From Lacibacter sp. H375 (GTDB lineage Bacteria > Bacteroidota > Bacteroidia > Chitinophagales > Chitinophagaceae): a DNA stretch of 64,000 nucleotides. Shown here one piece after another: positions 41,649 to 52,517 of this stretch. Positions within the stretch are counted from its first letter, which is position 1. The number at the start of each line of letters is the position of its first letter. Below the pieces are notes generated by a model. That model made no database searches and was not told where the DNA came from. It saw only the letters and a program-made list of their open reading frames with translations. The stretch is taken from the NCBI RefSeq assembly GCF_037892425.1, contig NZ_JBBKTT010000001.1:4745143-4809142 (forward strand). Direction: 5' to 3'. The translations under genes and the position numbers were made by a program.

Positions 41649-42818
41649 CTATTTCTTTAATAATGCAGCAAACATAGTATCAGCCTTAACTGAATAACCT
41701 TTGATTACTTCCTGTTTTACTAACTTCAATTTCAAATCTTCCTGCATCCACACAACGCTATCTTCATTTTCTCTCTTAAATACTGAACAGGTAATGTATA
41801 AAAAATACCCCCTCGGTTTTAGTTGTCCAACTGTATTGGAAATGATATTCCTCTGTAAGATGCTGTATGTTTCAATGGATGATGTTTGAAAAAAAGATAA
41901 TTGCTCAGGCGTACGTCCCCAGGTACCTGAACCACTGCAGGGAACATCGGCGATGATGAGATCGAATAATGAGTGATGAGTGATGAATGATGAGTTTGAA
42001 AGATCCGCAACGAAACTTTTGTAGTTTCTAATCCCTGCCTCTTGAAAACGTTTTTTTAAATTGATGAGAATAGTTTCACGTACATCGCTTACTGTTAAAT
42101 CAATATCACCCAGAATATCTTTTGCCATGATGGATTTCCCACCGCTGGCTGCACAACAATCCCAAACGTTCCATTTTTGATTTTCGATTTCAGATTTCAG
42201 ATTTCCAAGAAACTCTCCTACCCTTTGCGAACTGTAATCCTGCACTACTGAATCTTTATTCAGCATGACAACATCTTCGATCTTTGTTGCATTTGGTAAT
42301 GCAACTGTATTCTCCCCGATCAACTGAAAAGAAATGTCTGCTGCTTTCAATTGATGAAGTACCGTTTCTTTTCGTCCGGGTCGTATTCGTAAAAACAAAT
42401 CCGGCTGTTGCAGATGACTAAATGCAAATTCATCCACATCAATTCCGTCACTCAACTCATTGGCAAATGGAAAAACAGAAGGAGCATCAACAACACTATT
42501 CAACAGTTCTGTTTTCTTTTCTCTGCTTGTTTCAATTATATCATTCCACTCCGGTTTTAAATGCTGCAGCAGTTCGTTTGAAGTTCTGCTGCTGAGAAAT
42601 AATCCGGCTAATATTCTTTCTTCCATGGAAATTTCCGGTAAAGACTTCCCCAAACGGAAATAAGAATAACAAAGCTGTGTGATCTGTTTCCTGTCTTTAC
42701 TCCCAAACTTTTTATTAGCAGCAAATTGTTTTTTAAGATGCGATGCAAAAGGTTCGGCACCGTTATAAGCCGTAATAATCTCTTTAGCAGAATTGATATA
42801 TGAATAGTAACGGCTCAT
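41649..42818 (-). CDS. RsmB/NOP2-family RNA cytosine-C5 methyltransferase
   Basis: The 389-residue SAM-dependent enzyme has the family motifs NVWDCCAASGGKSIMAKD (SAM loop), DLTVSDVRETI, the catalytic DVPCSGSGTWGR, and YITCSVFKRENE. It methylates a cytosine in rRNA or tRNA; the exact target is not clear. The middle carries two unusual low-complexity inserts (SEIENQKWN near residues 210-216 and NSSFITHHSLF near 273-283) whose DNA is made of short imperfect repeats. The gene is convergent with the protease gene. Confidence 0.88.
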   Translation of the reverse strand: MSRYYSYINSAKEIITAYNGAEPFASHLKKQFAANKKFGSKDRKQITQLCYSYFRLGKSLPEISMEERILAGLFLSSRTSNELLQHLKPEWNDIIETSREKKTELLNSVVDAPSVFPFANELSDGIDVDEFAFSHLQQPDLFLRIRPGRKETVLHQLKAADISFQLIGENTVALPNATKIEDVVMLNKDSVVQDYSSQRVGEFLGNLKSEIENQKWNVWDCCAASGGKSIMAKDILGDIDLTVSDVRETILINLKKRFQEAGIRNYKSFVADLSNSSFITHHSLFDLIIADVPCSGSGTWGRTPEQLSFFQTSSIETYSILQRNIISNTVGQLKPRGYFLYITCSVFKRENEDSVVWMQEDLKLKLVKQEVIKGYSVKADTMFAALLKK

Positions 42819-42897
42819 GGCTGCAAAGAAAAGAAGTTATTGATAAACAGGAAGACAAGATTCGATAATTCCCTCACCCCTTCAGGGAGGAGAATAA

Positions 42898-42924
42898 AAA
42901 AAGTCCCGCTACAAAGCGGGACTC
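42898..42924 (-). terminator. Terminator of odhB
   Basis: AGTCCCGC with GCGGGACT around a six-base loop, followed on the minus strand by TTTTTTT. Confidence 0.88.
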
Positions 42925-42959
42925 ATTATGCAAGTAACCGTTAGAAGTTACGAGGTGTT

Positions 42960-44186
42960 TTATACTTCTAACAAAGTCTTCACCGGATCTTTTCCGAACA
43001 ATAACAGTTCAGGGTTTTCCAGCAATTCCTTTACACGAACTAAAAAGCTCACACTCTCTCTTCCATCTATAATTCTGTGATCATAACTTAATGCCAGGTA
43101 CATCATTGGGCGAACCACCACTTGTCCGTTCACTGCCATTGGTCGCTCCTGAATTTTATGCATTCCTAAGATAGCACTTTGCGGCAAATTAATAATGGGT
43201 GTACTCATCAAACTTCCGAACACACCACCATTGGTGATGGTGAATGTACCGCCGGTAAGTTCTTCCATCGTTAATTTATTATCTCTTGCTTTACCAGCTA
43301 ATTCAACTACTTTCTTTTCTACATCAGCCATGCTCATGCTTTCAACATTGCGCATTACAGGCACCGTTAAACCACGTGGCGTAGAAACAGCAATTGAAAT
43401 ATCTGCATAATCATGATAAATAATTTCTTCAGCATCAATGGATGCATTCACTGCAGGCCATTCGCTTAATGCAATGGCACAAGCTTTTCCAAAGAAACTC
43501 ATGAAGCCCAGATTCACACCATGTAATTCTTTGAATTTGTCTTTGTACTTCGTACGGATCTCCATGATGCGAGTCATATCCACTTCATTAAAAGTGGTGA
43601 GCATTGCAGTGGTGTTCTTACTTTCCACCAAACGACGGCTGATGGTTTTACGCAGGTTGCTCATTTTTTCTTTCCGCACATTACGGCTAAACAACTCTGC
43701 ACCTTTGAATGCCTGCTTACCGGGATTGGAGATGGCCTGTAACACATCATCCTTTAATATCTTACCACCGGTACCAGATGCTTTGATTGTTTGAGGATCA
43801 ACTTTTTTATCAGCAATGATTGCTGCTGCAACGGGTGTTGCTTTTATATCGTTTGCAACTGCTGTTACAGGAGCTGTTGATTTTGTTTCTTCTTTCTTTG
43901 GGGCTTTTGCTGCTGCAGGTGCTTCAGAAACTGCCGCTCCTTCAGGTTTAGCTGCTGTTTCATCTATCTGACAAACAACATCACCAATATTGAGCGTATC
44001 ACCTTCCTTTGCACCATGTTTCAGGATACCTGCTTTTTCGGCATTGATCTCAAAGGTTGCTTTTTCACTTTCCAGTTCAGCGATCACTTCATCACGCTCT
44101 ACCCATGCTCCATCGGGCTTGGTCCATTTTAATAATGAAACTTCACTTATCGATTCACCTACAGTAGGAACTTTTATATCAATCAT
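42960..44186 (-). CDS. odhB: 2-oxoglutarate dehydrogenase E2 (dihydrolipoyl succinyltransferase)
   Basis: The 408-residue protein has a lipoyl domain with Lys42 in [10 protein letters not shown], an Ala/Pro/Lys-rich linker, a peripheral subunit-binding domain ([19 protein letters not shown]) and a catalytic core ending in [17 protein letters not shown] with the active His and Asp. It transfers succinyl groups to CoA in the TCA cycle. The ATG at 44186 ([12 protein letters not shown]) is clear. It is separated from odhA by a large secreted-protein gene, so E1 and E2 do not form a simple two-gene operon here. Confidence 0.95.
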   Translation of the reverse strand: MIDIKVPTVGESISEVSLLKWTKPDGAWVERDEVIAELESEKATFEINAEKAGILKHGAKEGDTLNIGDVVCQIDETAAKPEGAAVSEAPAAAKAPKKEETKSTAPVTAVANDIKATPVAAAIIADKKVDPQTIKASGTGGKILKDDVLQAISNPGKQAFKGAELFSRNVRKEKMSNLRKTISRRLVESKNTTAMLTTFNEVDMTRIMEIRTKYKDKFKELHGVNLGFMSFFGKACAIALSEWPAVNASIDAEEIIYHDYADISIAVSTPRGLTVPVMRNVESMSMADVEKKVVELAGKARDNKLTMEELTGGTFTITNGGVFGSLMSTPIINLPQSAILGMHKIQERPMAVNGQVVVRPMMYLALSYDHRIIDGRESVSFLVRVKELLENPELLLFGKDPVKTLLEV

Positions 44187-44266
44187 ATCAATTCGTTGGT
44201 TGAGAGTGTTGCAAATTTCGGGGAAAAACAGATAGAAAAATAAGAAAATACCTACAGTAGCAGTAA

Positions 44267-44295
44267 TAAAAAAACAACCCCTCACATAAGGGGCT
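44267..44295 (-). terminator. Terminator of the large T9SS protein gene
   Basis: On the minus strand AGCCCCT, a short loop, then AGGGGTT and a run of T. Confidence 0.75.
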
Positions 44296-44319
44296 ATGTT
44301 ATTACGATAGTTAGCAGAT

Positions 44320-47070
44320 TTATTGCAAAACGATCTTCTGCTGCCAAACTTTGCCCTTTTGTTTTAGCACAACGTAATAAACTCCGGCGCCTAGGCGATT
44401 CAGATAAAGGGGAATTAGCTGGGTATCCTGATTACTTATTCTTTCAAGAGTTTGTGTTTGATAAATCCTTCCATACAAATCAACTACGGTATACTCAAAC
44501 TTACCTGTAAGTTTTCCACTCAATTTTACATAAAAATTGCCGTTTGAAGGATTAGGCAAAGTGACAAGTTTCATTTCATCATTTGACAAATTACGAACAC
44601 TCGTTATGATAGCTGTTGATACAACGGTTGTAGTTCTATTTGTTTCAACCGGCAAATTATAATCGAAATAAATTGAAGCTTTGTTTTGAAAATATTCGCC
44701 AGAAGTAAGATTGTTTTTTGCTTTTATGCGGAACGCAATATAACCTTGACTCAAAAGTTCGTTCACATTGCTGTCAGGAAGGCTTATATTGGGAAAAGTC
44801 CAGCTGATCTTATTCCCATCAACAACGGTCATTTTGTAGGAATGACTGGCACCTATCATTTGCAAACTGTTCCAGTTTAGTTTTGTATCAAGTGTGTCTG
44901 TAATACGAACGGTGAAAGCGGTATCTGTTCCTGTATTCTGAAAACGGATGAGGTACTGAATATCTTCGCCTATTGCAACTTTTGCTAACGGAATTTTCCC
45001 TGCTACATTTTCCTGTTTATCATTCGGATCGTAAGAACCAACCACAACCTGGGCAAGCCTTGCAGTATCATCCAAAGGTGTAAGATCGGTACCAATTCCT
45101 GTTGCAGGAACTATAGCGGCAGCATAACGTAATGTATCACCGTTGTTTACTGTTGGAGGTACGGCTAACTTCAATTCAATATTAATCGTGTATTCATCAA
45201 ATGGTTTGAAAGCACCAAACGACCAAAGCAAGCTATCACCAGTAACTAAACCCACTGCAGGAATTGAAGAAACCAACGTTACTCTCGCATCCTTTATTAA
45301 TATGACGCCTCCGTTGGGAATTGTATCAGTTCCACTGTTCCGAAACGTAAGCTTATACTTTGCGTTAAAGCCGGGCCGTGCAGGTGTAACAGGTATTAAA
45401 CTGATGCCTAAATCACGTTTGCCTGCAACGGGCTGCAATGCAAAATGAACGGTATCGTTCTGGAATAAAGTTGTGAAAATTGTTTGCTTCACTGCCGGCA
45501 CTGACACATAATAATCATTGTTAAGCCTTACTGTTGTTGTATAGTTGCCGGTATCAACATCATTCCTGAACCATCCATTGGTAGCCACACTGCTCCGACT
45601 GTAATTTGTCTTTTCTGATGTAACAAGAAACTTGTTGGCATAAGGTTCATTAGTATCTTTTTTGTTGTTTTTGTTGAGATCGTAATAAACAGAGCCTGTG
45701 ATATTGCTGATTTGACCGAGTTTGCCAAAGGAACCAATCTCAATTGTGTTGTCAATAGCTCCAAACACAAACTCCTTTTCATTGATCGTATCAATTGCGA
45801 TAATAGCTTTATCAGGATAGATTGCTCTCCATTCTTCAGCCCCTTTCTTATCAATTTTGAGAATATGACTGACATAACCATAAATGTTAACTGAATCAGC
45901 AATTTCCGTATTCCCCAAAAGCATAAGAGTGGAATCGCTTTTTATTAACCCACGATAGAAAAGGTCATCTCCACCATCACTCAACTTATAAACTTTGTTA
46001 TCAATGATTTGACCCGTGTCATTTATAATAAGTTTCCACGCTACTCTTTGAGTTGTATCATTATTAACTCCAATTAAATCTCCATCTGCAGAATTAGTCG
46101 AACCTAATACCAAGAGATTTATGTTTGGCAACTGTTTAACAGAATATCCATAATCATCTTTACCTCCTCCGAATCTTTTCCTCCATTTTAGATTACCTGC
46201 ATTGTCAATTTTCAATAATACTAAATCACTAGGAATAACATCAACGGCGCAGTTGCCTTTAACCTCTCCAAAACTATTCATGCTTACGAATCCGTCTTGC
46301 ACTCTTATTATACTTGTGCTATTATTAATTGTGGCGTAATTAATTCCAATAAAATAGTTTTTATTCCATAAAAATTGACCTGAACTACCTAGCTTAACAA
46401 CAACATTAAATAAGGAGTCTTTATTTCCTAAAGATGGATTGCAAGTATCAACTATATTAATATTTCTTGTGCCGTTTATTATATACCCTCCATCCCCACC
46501 GAGTATGATATCAATACCCCAATCTGAAATTACTGAGTCATGTATAAGAGTTTGCCACTCTAACTGTCCACTAGAACTTAGTTTTATAACTGGTGTTTTA
46601 TCAGAAGAATCAATCGAAAAGGGCCCCGTGGCAACAAGGCCGCCATCAGGGGTTGCACAAATAGATGGATAAAAGTCTTCGCTACGCACACCTAGTCTTA
46701 CTTTCCATAAGACCCGCCCATCTGCATTTGCTTTTATAATGAATCCATCCAGATTGGAGACAGATTCGGTGTTGATGGAACCGCTGATGGCAAACGAACC
46801 ATCTGCAAGTCTTATAACATTATAAACATAATCATACGTTGATTCAGGAAACACTTCGCCAACCAATCGATCCCACACCACTCCCGGCTCACCTCCAAAT
46901 CCCATACTATCAGTACCGGTAACTCTTGCATTAAAAAAAGGTTTGCTTTGAGTGGCTCTTTTAACCTGCTTACCCGTTCTGCCAAAGAACGGGTGTTGTT
47001 GCGCCTGAACGACAAAGAAAGAAATACAAAAAAAGAAAAGAAGAAATGGTTGCTTTTTCAGGGGTATCAT
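44320..47070 (-). CDS. Large secreted T9SS protein with propeller-like and DUF11-like regions
   Basis: The 916-residue protein has a signal peptide ([17 protein letters not shown]) and a first half (residues ~50-480) of repeated strands such as [30 protein letters not shown], which resemble a beta-propeller. A SdrD-like linker follows ([21 protein letters not shown]), then DUF11-like beta domains ([45 protein letters not shown]), and the T9SS domain ([25 protein letters not shown]). It should be displayed on the surface; binding or adhesion is the likely role. It sits between odhA and odhB on the same strand, which is odd for a surface protein. Confidence 0.88.
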   Translation of the reverse strand: MIPLKKQPFLLFFFCISFFVVQAQQHPFFGRTGKQVKRATQSKPFFNARVTGTDSMGFGGEPGVVWDRLVGEVFPESTYDYVYNVIRLADGSFAISGSINTESVSNLDGFIIKANADGRVLWKVRLGVRSEDFYPSICATPDGGLVATGPFSIDSSDKTPVIKLSSSGQLEWQTLIHDSVISDWGIDIILGGDGGYIINGTRNINIVDTCNPSLGNKDSLFNVVVKLGSSGQFLWNKNYFIGINYATINNSTSIIRVQDGFVSMNSFGEVKGNCAVDVIPSDLVLLKIDNAGNLKWRKRFGGGKDDYGYSVKQLPNINLLVLGSTNSADGDLIGVNNDTTQRVAWKLIINDTGQIIDNKVYKLSDGGDDLFYRGLIKSDSTLMLLGNTEIADSVNIYGYVSHILKIDKKGAEEWRAIYPDKAIIAIDTINEKEFVFGAIDNTIEIGSFGKLGQISNITGSVYYDLNKNNKKDTNEPYANKFLVTSEKTNYSRSSVATNGWFRNDVDTGNYTTTVRLNNDYYVSVPAVKQTIFTTLFQNDTVHFALQPVAGKRDLGISLIPVTPARPGFNAKYKLTFRNSGTDTIPNGGVILIKDARVTLVSSIPAVGLVTGDSLLWSFGAFKPFDEYTINIELKLAVPPTVNNGDTLRYAAAIVPATGIGTDLTPLDDTARLAQVVVGSYDPNDKQENVAGKIPLAKVAIGEDIQYLIRFQNTGTDTAFTVRITDTLDTKLNWNSLQMIGASHSYKMTVVDGNKISWTFPNISLPDSNVNELLSQGYIAFRIKAKNNLTSGEYFQNKASIYFDYNLPVETNRTTTVVSTAIITSVRNLSNDEMKLVTLPNPSNGNFYVKLSGKLTGKFEYTVVDLYGRIYQTQTLERISNQDTQLIPLYLNRLGAGVYYVVLKQKGKVWQQKIVLQ

Positions 47071-47126
47071 ATTGAGTGTTTTGGATAGTGCAACAAAATA
47101 ATACTTTAAAGACATGTAAGCAAAGC

Positions 47127-47155
47127 ATGGTTATAACTGTGCGTTTAATAACCAT
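47127..47155. promoter_or_regulatory. Inverted repeat upstream of the large T9SS protein gene
   Basis: ATGGTTAT and ATAACCAT form a perfect eight-base inverted repeat across 13 bases, between the odhA terminator and the T9SS gene start at 47070. It could be an operator. Confidence 0.35.
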
Positions 47156-47159
47156 AACA

Positions 47160-47196
47160 GTGCAAAAGAAAAGCCCGTAACGGATGTTACGGGCTT
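47160..47196 (-). terminator. Terminator of odhA
   Basis: A perfect 11-pair stem AAGCCCGTAAC with GTTACGGGCTT around a four-base loop, followed on the minus strand by TTCTTTTG. Confidence 0.85.
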
Positions 47197-47217
47197 AACA
47201 TGATCTCTTTTATATTT

Positions 47218-49971
47218 TTAAATTCCAAATGCCGTATCAATGATCTCTGCCTGCTCCTGCTGGTGAACTTTGTTAAAACCTGTTGCAGTTGAAGCTGATG
47301 CTGAACGACTGATAACACCATAGTTAATTTCTTTCAGGTTCATTTGCAGGAACGAAGCAGCACCCATGTTTAGCGGCTCTTCCTGTATCCAGAACCAGGT
47401 TGCCTTGCTGTACTTATTATACAACGCCGTTAACTGTTGTACAGGCAGTGGATAGATTTGTTCAAGACGAACAATAGCAACATCAGTACGGTTATCTTTT
47501 GCTTTGCGTTCAGCAAGATCAAAATACATTTTACCACTGCAGAAAAATACTTTCTTCACTTGCGCTGCATCCGGACTTGTTGGATCATCAATCACTTCTT
47601 TAAAACCACCACTTAAAAATTCTTCTTTCAGTGAATAACTTCCTGCATGACGCAGATTTGCTTTTGGCGAAAAGTTGATCAATGGTTTACGGAAACTCCA
47701 TGCCAACTGACGACGCAACGCATGGAATAAGTTAGATGCAGTAGTAATATTTGTTACCACCATATTCAACTCCGCACACATTTGCAGGAAACGTTCCATT
47801 CTTGCACTGCTATGTTCAGGGCCTTGTCCTTCGTATCCATGTGGTAACAACATGGTAACGCCATTCATACGGTTCCACTTTTGTTCTCCGGCAGCAATAA
47901 ACTGATCGATCATGGTTTGTGCACCATTACAGAAATCACCAAACTGTGCTTCCCATAATACCAATGCATTAGGATTAGCCATTGCATAACCATATTCAAA
48001 ACCAAGCACACCATATTCACTCAACAAAGAATTGTAAATACGGAAATGACCGGCAGCTCCTTCAATATGTGCAAGACGGTTATATGCTTTATCAGTTACT
48101 TCATCACGCAACACAGCATGACGATGAGAGAATGTACCACGACGAACATCCTGTCCGCTCATACGCACATCGTTTCCATCAATCATCAAACTTGCATAAG
48201 CCATCAGTTCACCGGTTGCCCAATCAACTTTCTTTTCGTCGTTGTATAATTTTATTTTATCCTGAATAATCTTTTCAACTTTCTTCAATGGCTTAAAATC
48301 ATCGGGCCATTTCATGATCGATGCAAATATTTTATCAAAGTTAGCTTCGCTGATTGCTGTTACAGGTGATTGAAAGAAATCTTCTGCTGTTGCACGACGT
48401 AAACTTTTCCATGCAAGTTCCGGTGCCTGGTAATGATAAGGAAGTGGATTTTGTTTTACATCATCGAGGCGTTCCTGCAGATCGCTCCAGAATTTCTTTT
48501 CCATTTCCTGTGCTAATGCTTTTGCATCAGGTTCACCATTCTCCAATAAATAGTTGGTGTAAACTTCCCGTGGATTCGGATGCTTCTCGATCAGCGCATA
48601 CAAATGCGGTTGTGTAAACTTCGGATCATCACCTTCGTTATGTCCATGTTTACGATAGCACACCATATCAATAAATACATCACTGTTAAATTCCTGACGG
48701 TAACGTGTGGCAATCTCCACAACTTTCACAACAGCTTCTGCATCATCACCATTTACATGAAAAACGGGAGCCTGTACCATTGATGCCAATGATGTGCAAT
48801 AATCAGCACTACGAGCATCATTAAAGTCTGTTGTAAAACCGATTTGGTTATTGATCACAAAGTGCATGGTACCGCCGGTATAATAACCTTTGAGGTAACT
48901 CATCTGCAATACTTCATACACCACACCCTGCCCAGCAACCGATGCATCACCATGAATAAGAATAGGAAGTATTTTATCGAAATCACTCTTGTACATGATA
49001 TCGGCCTTTGCACGGCTGAAACCTACCACAACAGGATCAACAGCCTCAAGATGCGAAGGGTTCGGCATCAATTTCAGGTGAACAGTTTTACCATCTAATG
49101 TTTCCACTTCACTACCATAACCCATATGGTATTTCACATCACCACTACCCATCGTTTGATCCATCTTGGCAGTGCCTTCAAACTCACTGAATATTTGTTC
49201 ATAGGTTTTACCCATGATATTTGCCAACACATTCAAACGACCACGATGCGCCATACCAATCACTACTTCATGCACATCGTTATTGGCAGCTGTATTAATG
49301 ATGGCATCTAACGCTGCAATAGTTGTTTCACCACCTTCAAGTGAAAAACGTTTTTGGCCAATGTATTTTGTATGAAGAAATTTTTCAAACATTACACCCT
49401 GGTTCAGCTTTTCCAACACACGTTTGCGTTTGTTTAACGGCAGGGGTTGATGAAATTCTTTTTCAAATGCATTAGTAAGGAAATCAACTTTCTTTTGATC
49501 GCTTATATATTTGAATTCAACACCCACATGCGATGCATAGCATTTCTCCATGTACTGCTGAATATTGCGAAGTGTTGTTTTACCAAGGCCGATCAACTGA
49601 CCTGCATAAAATTCTTTATCAAGATCAGCTTCGCTGAAACCATAAAACGCCAGTTCAATATTTGCCCCACGATCTTTCCTCTTACGGATAGGATTTGTTT
49701 TTGCCAACAAATGACCTTTATTGCGATAACCAAGGATCATGCGGTAAGCCATGATCTCACGCATCCAATCGATACCCGCCGGAGCGGCTGCCGCCGAGCC
49801 ATTTAAAGCAGGAGTTGTTCCGTTTGCAGCCCCACTGCTTACAGCAAAATCAAATCCTTCAAAAAATCGCTTCATATCGGGATCAACAGTGCTGGGGTCT
49901 TTTATAAAATCGGAATACAAGCTTTCGATATACTGAGGATGAGAGGCAGTGATGTATTGAAAATCTTTCAT
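47218..49971 (-). CDS. odhA: 2-oxoglutarate dehydrogenase E1
   Basis: The 917-residue thiamine-diphosphate enzyme decarboxylates 2-oxoglutarate in the TCA cycle. Landmarks: the N-terminal LYSDFIKDPSTVDPDMKRFFEGF, RFSLEGGETTIAALD, GMAHRGRLNVLANIMGK, HGDASVAGQGVVYE, CYRKHGHNEGDDPKFTQP, then GTFSHRHAVL and GYEGQGPEHSSARMERFLQ. The ATG at 49971 (MKDFQYIT) matches the conserved start. Its partner E2 gene (odhB) lies 3 kb away past a surface-protein gene. Confidence 0.96.
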   Translation of the reverse strand: MKDFQYITASHPQYIESLYSDFIKDPSTVDPDMKRFFEGFDFAVSSGAANGTTPALNGSAAAAPAGIDWMREIMAYRMILGYRNKGHLLAKTNPIRKRKDRGANIELAFYGFSEADLDKEFYAGQLIGLGKTTLRNIQQYMEKCYASHVGVEFKYISDQKKVDFLTNAFEKEFHQPLPLNKRKRVLEKLNQGVMFEKFLHTKYIGQKRFSLEGGETTIAALDAIINTAANNDVHEVVIGMAHRGRLNVLANIMGKTYEQIFSEFEGTAKMDQTMGSGDVKYHMGYGSEVETLDGKTVHLKLMPNPSHLEAVDPVVVGFSRAKADIMYKSDFDKILPILIHGDASVAGQGVVYEVLQMSYLKGYYTGGTMHFVINNQIGFTTDFNDARSADYCTSLASMVQAPVFHVNGDDAEAVVKVVEIATRYRQEFNSDVFIDMVCYRKHGHNEGDDPKFTQPHLYALIEKHPNPREVYTNYLLENGEPDAKALAQEMEKKFWSDLQERLDDVKQNPLPYHYQAPELAWKSLRRATAEDFFQSPVTAISEANFDKIFASIMKWPDDFKPLKKVEKIIQDKIKLYNDEKKVDWATGELMAYASLMIDGNDVRMSGQDVRRGTFSHRHAVLRDEVTDKAYNRLAHIEGAAGHFRIYNSLLSEYGVLGFEYGYAMANPNALVLWEAQFGDFCNGAQTMIDQFIAAGEQKWNRMNGVTMLLPHGYEGQGPEHSSARMERFLQMCAELNMVVTNITTASNLFHALRRQLAWSFRKPLINFSPKANLRHAGSYSLKEEFLSGGFKEVIDDPTSPDAAQVKKVFFCSGKMYFDLAERKAKDNRTDVAIVRLEQIYPLPVQQLTALYNKYSKATWFWIQEEPLNMGAASFLQMNLKEINYGVISRSASASTATGFNKVHQQEQAEIIDTAFGI

Positions 49972-50327
49972 ATTGGAGGTTGATGATCGTAACTTCTTAA
50001 AAAGGAGCACAAATATCGGTTGTTTTCATCAAAGCCGGATAAGAGAGTCGACTTGATTTTGTCAATTTTCCTCTAATTCACAGGCATTTAGAACGAACAA
50101 ATGTTAATCAAGGACCTTGTCTAAGCCTTGCTCATTTGTTTTGGTCAATTTGCTTTTACATGGGAACGTTTGCGTAAATAATCTGGCTTATTGCTCAATA
50201 CAATGGAGCTTTATCCACAATTTGGGATTGCTGAAGGTTGAAACCAGCGTTTATGGGCAAAAAATCTATTGGTCGTTCGCTGAAATTTGAATTTTTCCCC
50301 TACCTTTGCCGTCCGAAAAAATAAGAT
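49972..50327. other. Divergent region between odhA and rpsT
   Basis: These 356 bases show no gene. They carry the rpsT promoter near 50301 and presumably the odhA promoter. No motif copy is present. Confidence 0.5.
50301..50308 (+). promoter_or_regulatory. Putative -7 box of rpsT
   Basis: TACCTTTG is an exact TAnnTTTG match, 19 bases before the ATG at 50328. Confidence 0.55.
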
Positions 50328-50585
50328 ATGGCAAATCATAAGGCTACCAAAAAAGATGTTCGTCAGAGTGCAACCCGCAGAGATCGCAACCGTTATTACG
50401 GCAAAACTACCCGTAATGCCATCCGTGATCTGCAGGCGATCGCTACCGGAAAAGAAGCAGGTGAGCAATTACCGGCTGTTGCTTCCATGATCGACAAATT
50501 GGCGAAGCGTGGCGTTATTCACAAGAACAAAGCTGCTAACTTAAAGAGCAAGCTGACGAAGAAAGTGAATGCGTTAGCAAAGTAA
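50328..50585 (+). CDS. rpsT: 30S ribosomal protein S20
   Basis: The 85-residue, very basic helical protein matches S20: ANHKATKKDVRQSATRRDRN at the start and VIHKNKAANLKSKLTKKVN at the end. It binds 16S rRNA in early 30S assembly. It is a single-gene unit with its own -7 box and a strong terminator. Confidence 0.97.
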   Translation: MANHKATKKDVRQSATRRDRNRYYGKTTRNAIRDLQAIATGKEAGEQLPAVASMIDKLAKRGVIHKNKAANLKSKLTKKVNALAK

Positions 50586-50609
50586 ACTTCCTCTACCGAA
50601 AGATATTTT

Positions 50610-50639
50610 AAACCCGTCTGTACTAGACGGGTTTTTTTA
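50610..50639 (+). terminator. Terminator of rpsT
   Basis: AAACCCGTC with GACGGGTTT around a seven-base loop, followed by TTTT. Confidence 0.88.
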
Positions 50640-50763
50640 TTGAGTTCATACCTGCATTTACCCGATTACATAAAAACCAGCTGTTTTCTGTACTACCTTA
50701 CTTTATTTGCTGTTGCAGGCAAGTCCTGTTCGTTAATTTTATTGAATCGCCAAATATTACAAT

Positions 50764-52488
50764 ATGAGAAAATTGTTCGTTGCATTATCAGTATTCAGCC
50801 TGTTCAACAGCTTTGCCCAACTTCCCGTTACACGTTATGAGACATCGAAAGGTAAAGAAAGTGTAACCTATTATGAAGCGATCGATGCATGGAAAAAAAT
50901 CGATAAAGCATCTCCAATTGTTTCAATGATGACGATGGGGCCAACTGATGCCAACGAGCCTTTGCATTTAGTGTTGGTAAGTGCCGATGGAACATTTAAA
51001 CCCTTACAATGGCAGCAGAAGAACAAAGTAGTGATCCTGATCAACAATGGCATCCATCCTGGTGAGCCCGATGGTATTGATGCAAGTATTTCACTGGTGA
51101 AAGATATTGTTACAAAGAAACGCTCATTGCCAACCAACGTTGTGCTGGCAATTATTCCTGTATATAATATTGGCGGCAGTTTGAACCGCAGTGCCTTTTA
51201 TAGAGTAAGCCAGGATGGCCCAACAGAAAAAGGTTTTCGTGGCAACTCACAAAATTTCGATCTGAACCGTGATTTTATTAAGAACGATTCGAAAGAAGCA
51301 AGAAGTTTTGCACAGATTTTTCATTTGGTGCAGCCCGATATTTTTATTGACAACCATGTAAGCAATGGTGCCGATTATCAACATGTGATGACACTGCTTA
51401 CATCGCAACACAACAAACTCGGTGGAAAGCTTGGTGAATACCTTAACCAAACATTTGAACCCGCCATTTACAAAAGCATGAAAGCAAAAGGTTATGACCT
51501 TCTCCCCTATGTAAATAATTTTGGCGATAGCCCTGAAACAGGATGGAATGCTTATTGGGATGGCCCACGTTACAGCAGTGGTTATGCATCGCTCTGGAAT
51601 ACTTTTTCATTTGTGCCTGAAACGCATATGCTCAAACCCTATCCTCAACGTGTGGAAGCAACCTATCAATTGATGGTGAGTATGATGGAATTTGCCACTA
51701 CAAATCAAACAACCATCAAGCAATTGCGTGAGCAACAGCAAAAAGAACAATTAACACAACAACAATTCCCTGTTGGTTTTACTTTAGACAGAAGTCGTTT
51801 TTCTGAAATACTTTATAAAGGATACGAGGCAGGTCGCAAGCCTAGCAATGTATCAGGTCTGCCACGTTTGTATTACGACCGTAATAAACCATTTGAAAAG
51901 CAAATCAAGTTTTACAATTTCTTCAACCCAAAAACGATGATTGATAAGCCAACCGCTTATGTCATCCCGCAAGGCTGGTGGAAGGTGATCGATCTGTTGC
52001 AGATTAACAAAGTGAAGATGCGCCAGTTTAAAAAAGATACAAGTATTGAAGTGGAAGTTTATCGTATTGATGAATATAAAACTGCTCCCCGTCCGTATGA
52101 AGGTCATCACTTAAATTCAGACGTAAAGACAAGTAAAACTGTGCAGCAAATGAAATTCCGTAAAGGTGATTGGTATATACAGATGAATCAGAAAGCCAAT
52201 CGTTTCATCATGGAAGTGTTAGAACCAACCGGAGATGACAGCTATTTTGCCTGGAACTTTTTTGATGGTATCCTCGGACAAAAAGAAGGTTACAGCAGTT
52301 ATGTGTTTGAAGAAACAGCCGAAGAATTTTTGAAACAAAACCCTGCAGTAAAACAAAAACTTGAAGAACGCAGAGCAAATGATACTGCTTTTGCCAAAAG
52401 TGGCAGTGCCCAACTGAATTTTGTGTATCAAAATTCTCCTTATTTTGAACCAGTGTATTTGCGTTACCCTGTGTATAGAATAAAGTAA
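50764..52488 (+). CDS. Secreted M14-family zinc carboxypeptidase-like protein
   Basis: The 574-residue protein has a signal peptide (LFVALSVFSLFNSFA). A peptidase_M14 domain spans residues ~20-320. The zinc motif HxxE is in NNGIHPGEPDG, the conserved FDLNRDFIK and Arg region follow, and the third ligand His is in DIFIDNHVSNG. A candidate catalytic Glu is in FVPETHMLKPY. A C-terminal beta region of about 200 residues follows without a named fold. It is exported to the periplasm or outside; the substrate (peptide or murein peptide) is unknown. It precedes the ThuA gene by 29 bases. Confidence 0.88.
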   Translation: MRKLFVALSVFSLFNSFAQLPVTRYETSKGKESVTYYEAIDAWKKIDKASPIVSMMTMGPTDANEPLHLVLVSADGTFKPLQWQQKNKVVILINNGIHPGEPDGIDASISLVKDIVTKKRSLPTNVVLAIIPVYNIGGSLNRSAFYRVSQDGPTEKGFRGNSQNFDLNRDFIKNDSKEARSFAQIFHLVQPDIFIDNHVSNGADYQHVMTLLTSQHNKLGGKLGEYLNQTFEPAIYKSMKAKGYDLLPYVNNFGDSPETGWNAYWDGPRYSSGYASLWNTFSFVPETHMLKPYPQRVEATYQLMVSMMEFATTNQTTIKQLREQQQKEQLTQQQFPVGFTLDRSRFSEILYKGYEAGRKPSNVSGLPRLYYDRNKPFEKQIKFYNFFNPKTMIDKPTAYVIPQGWWKVIDLLQINKVKMRQFKKDTSIEVEVYRIDEYKTAPRPYEGHHLNSDVKTSKTVQQMKFRKGDWYIQMNQKANRFIMEVLEPTGDDSYFAWNFFDGILGQKEGYSSYVFEETAEEFLKQNPAVKQKLEERRANDTAFAKSGSAQLNFVYQNSPYFEPVYLRYPVYRIK

Positions 52489-52517
52489 TAATTTCACCCT
52501 ATTAAATAAATCAACTT

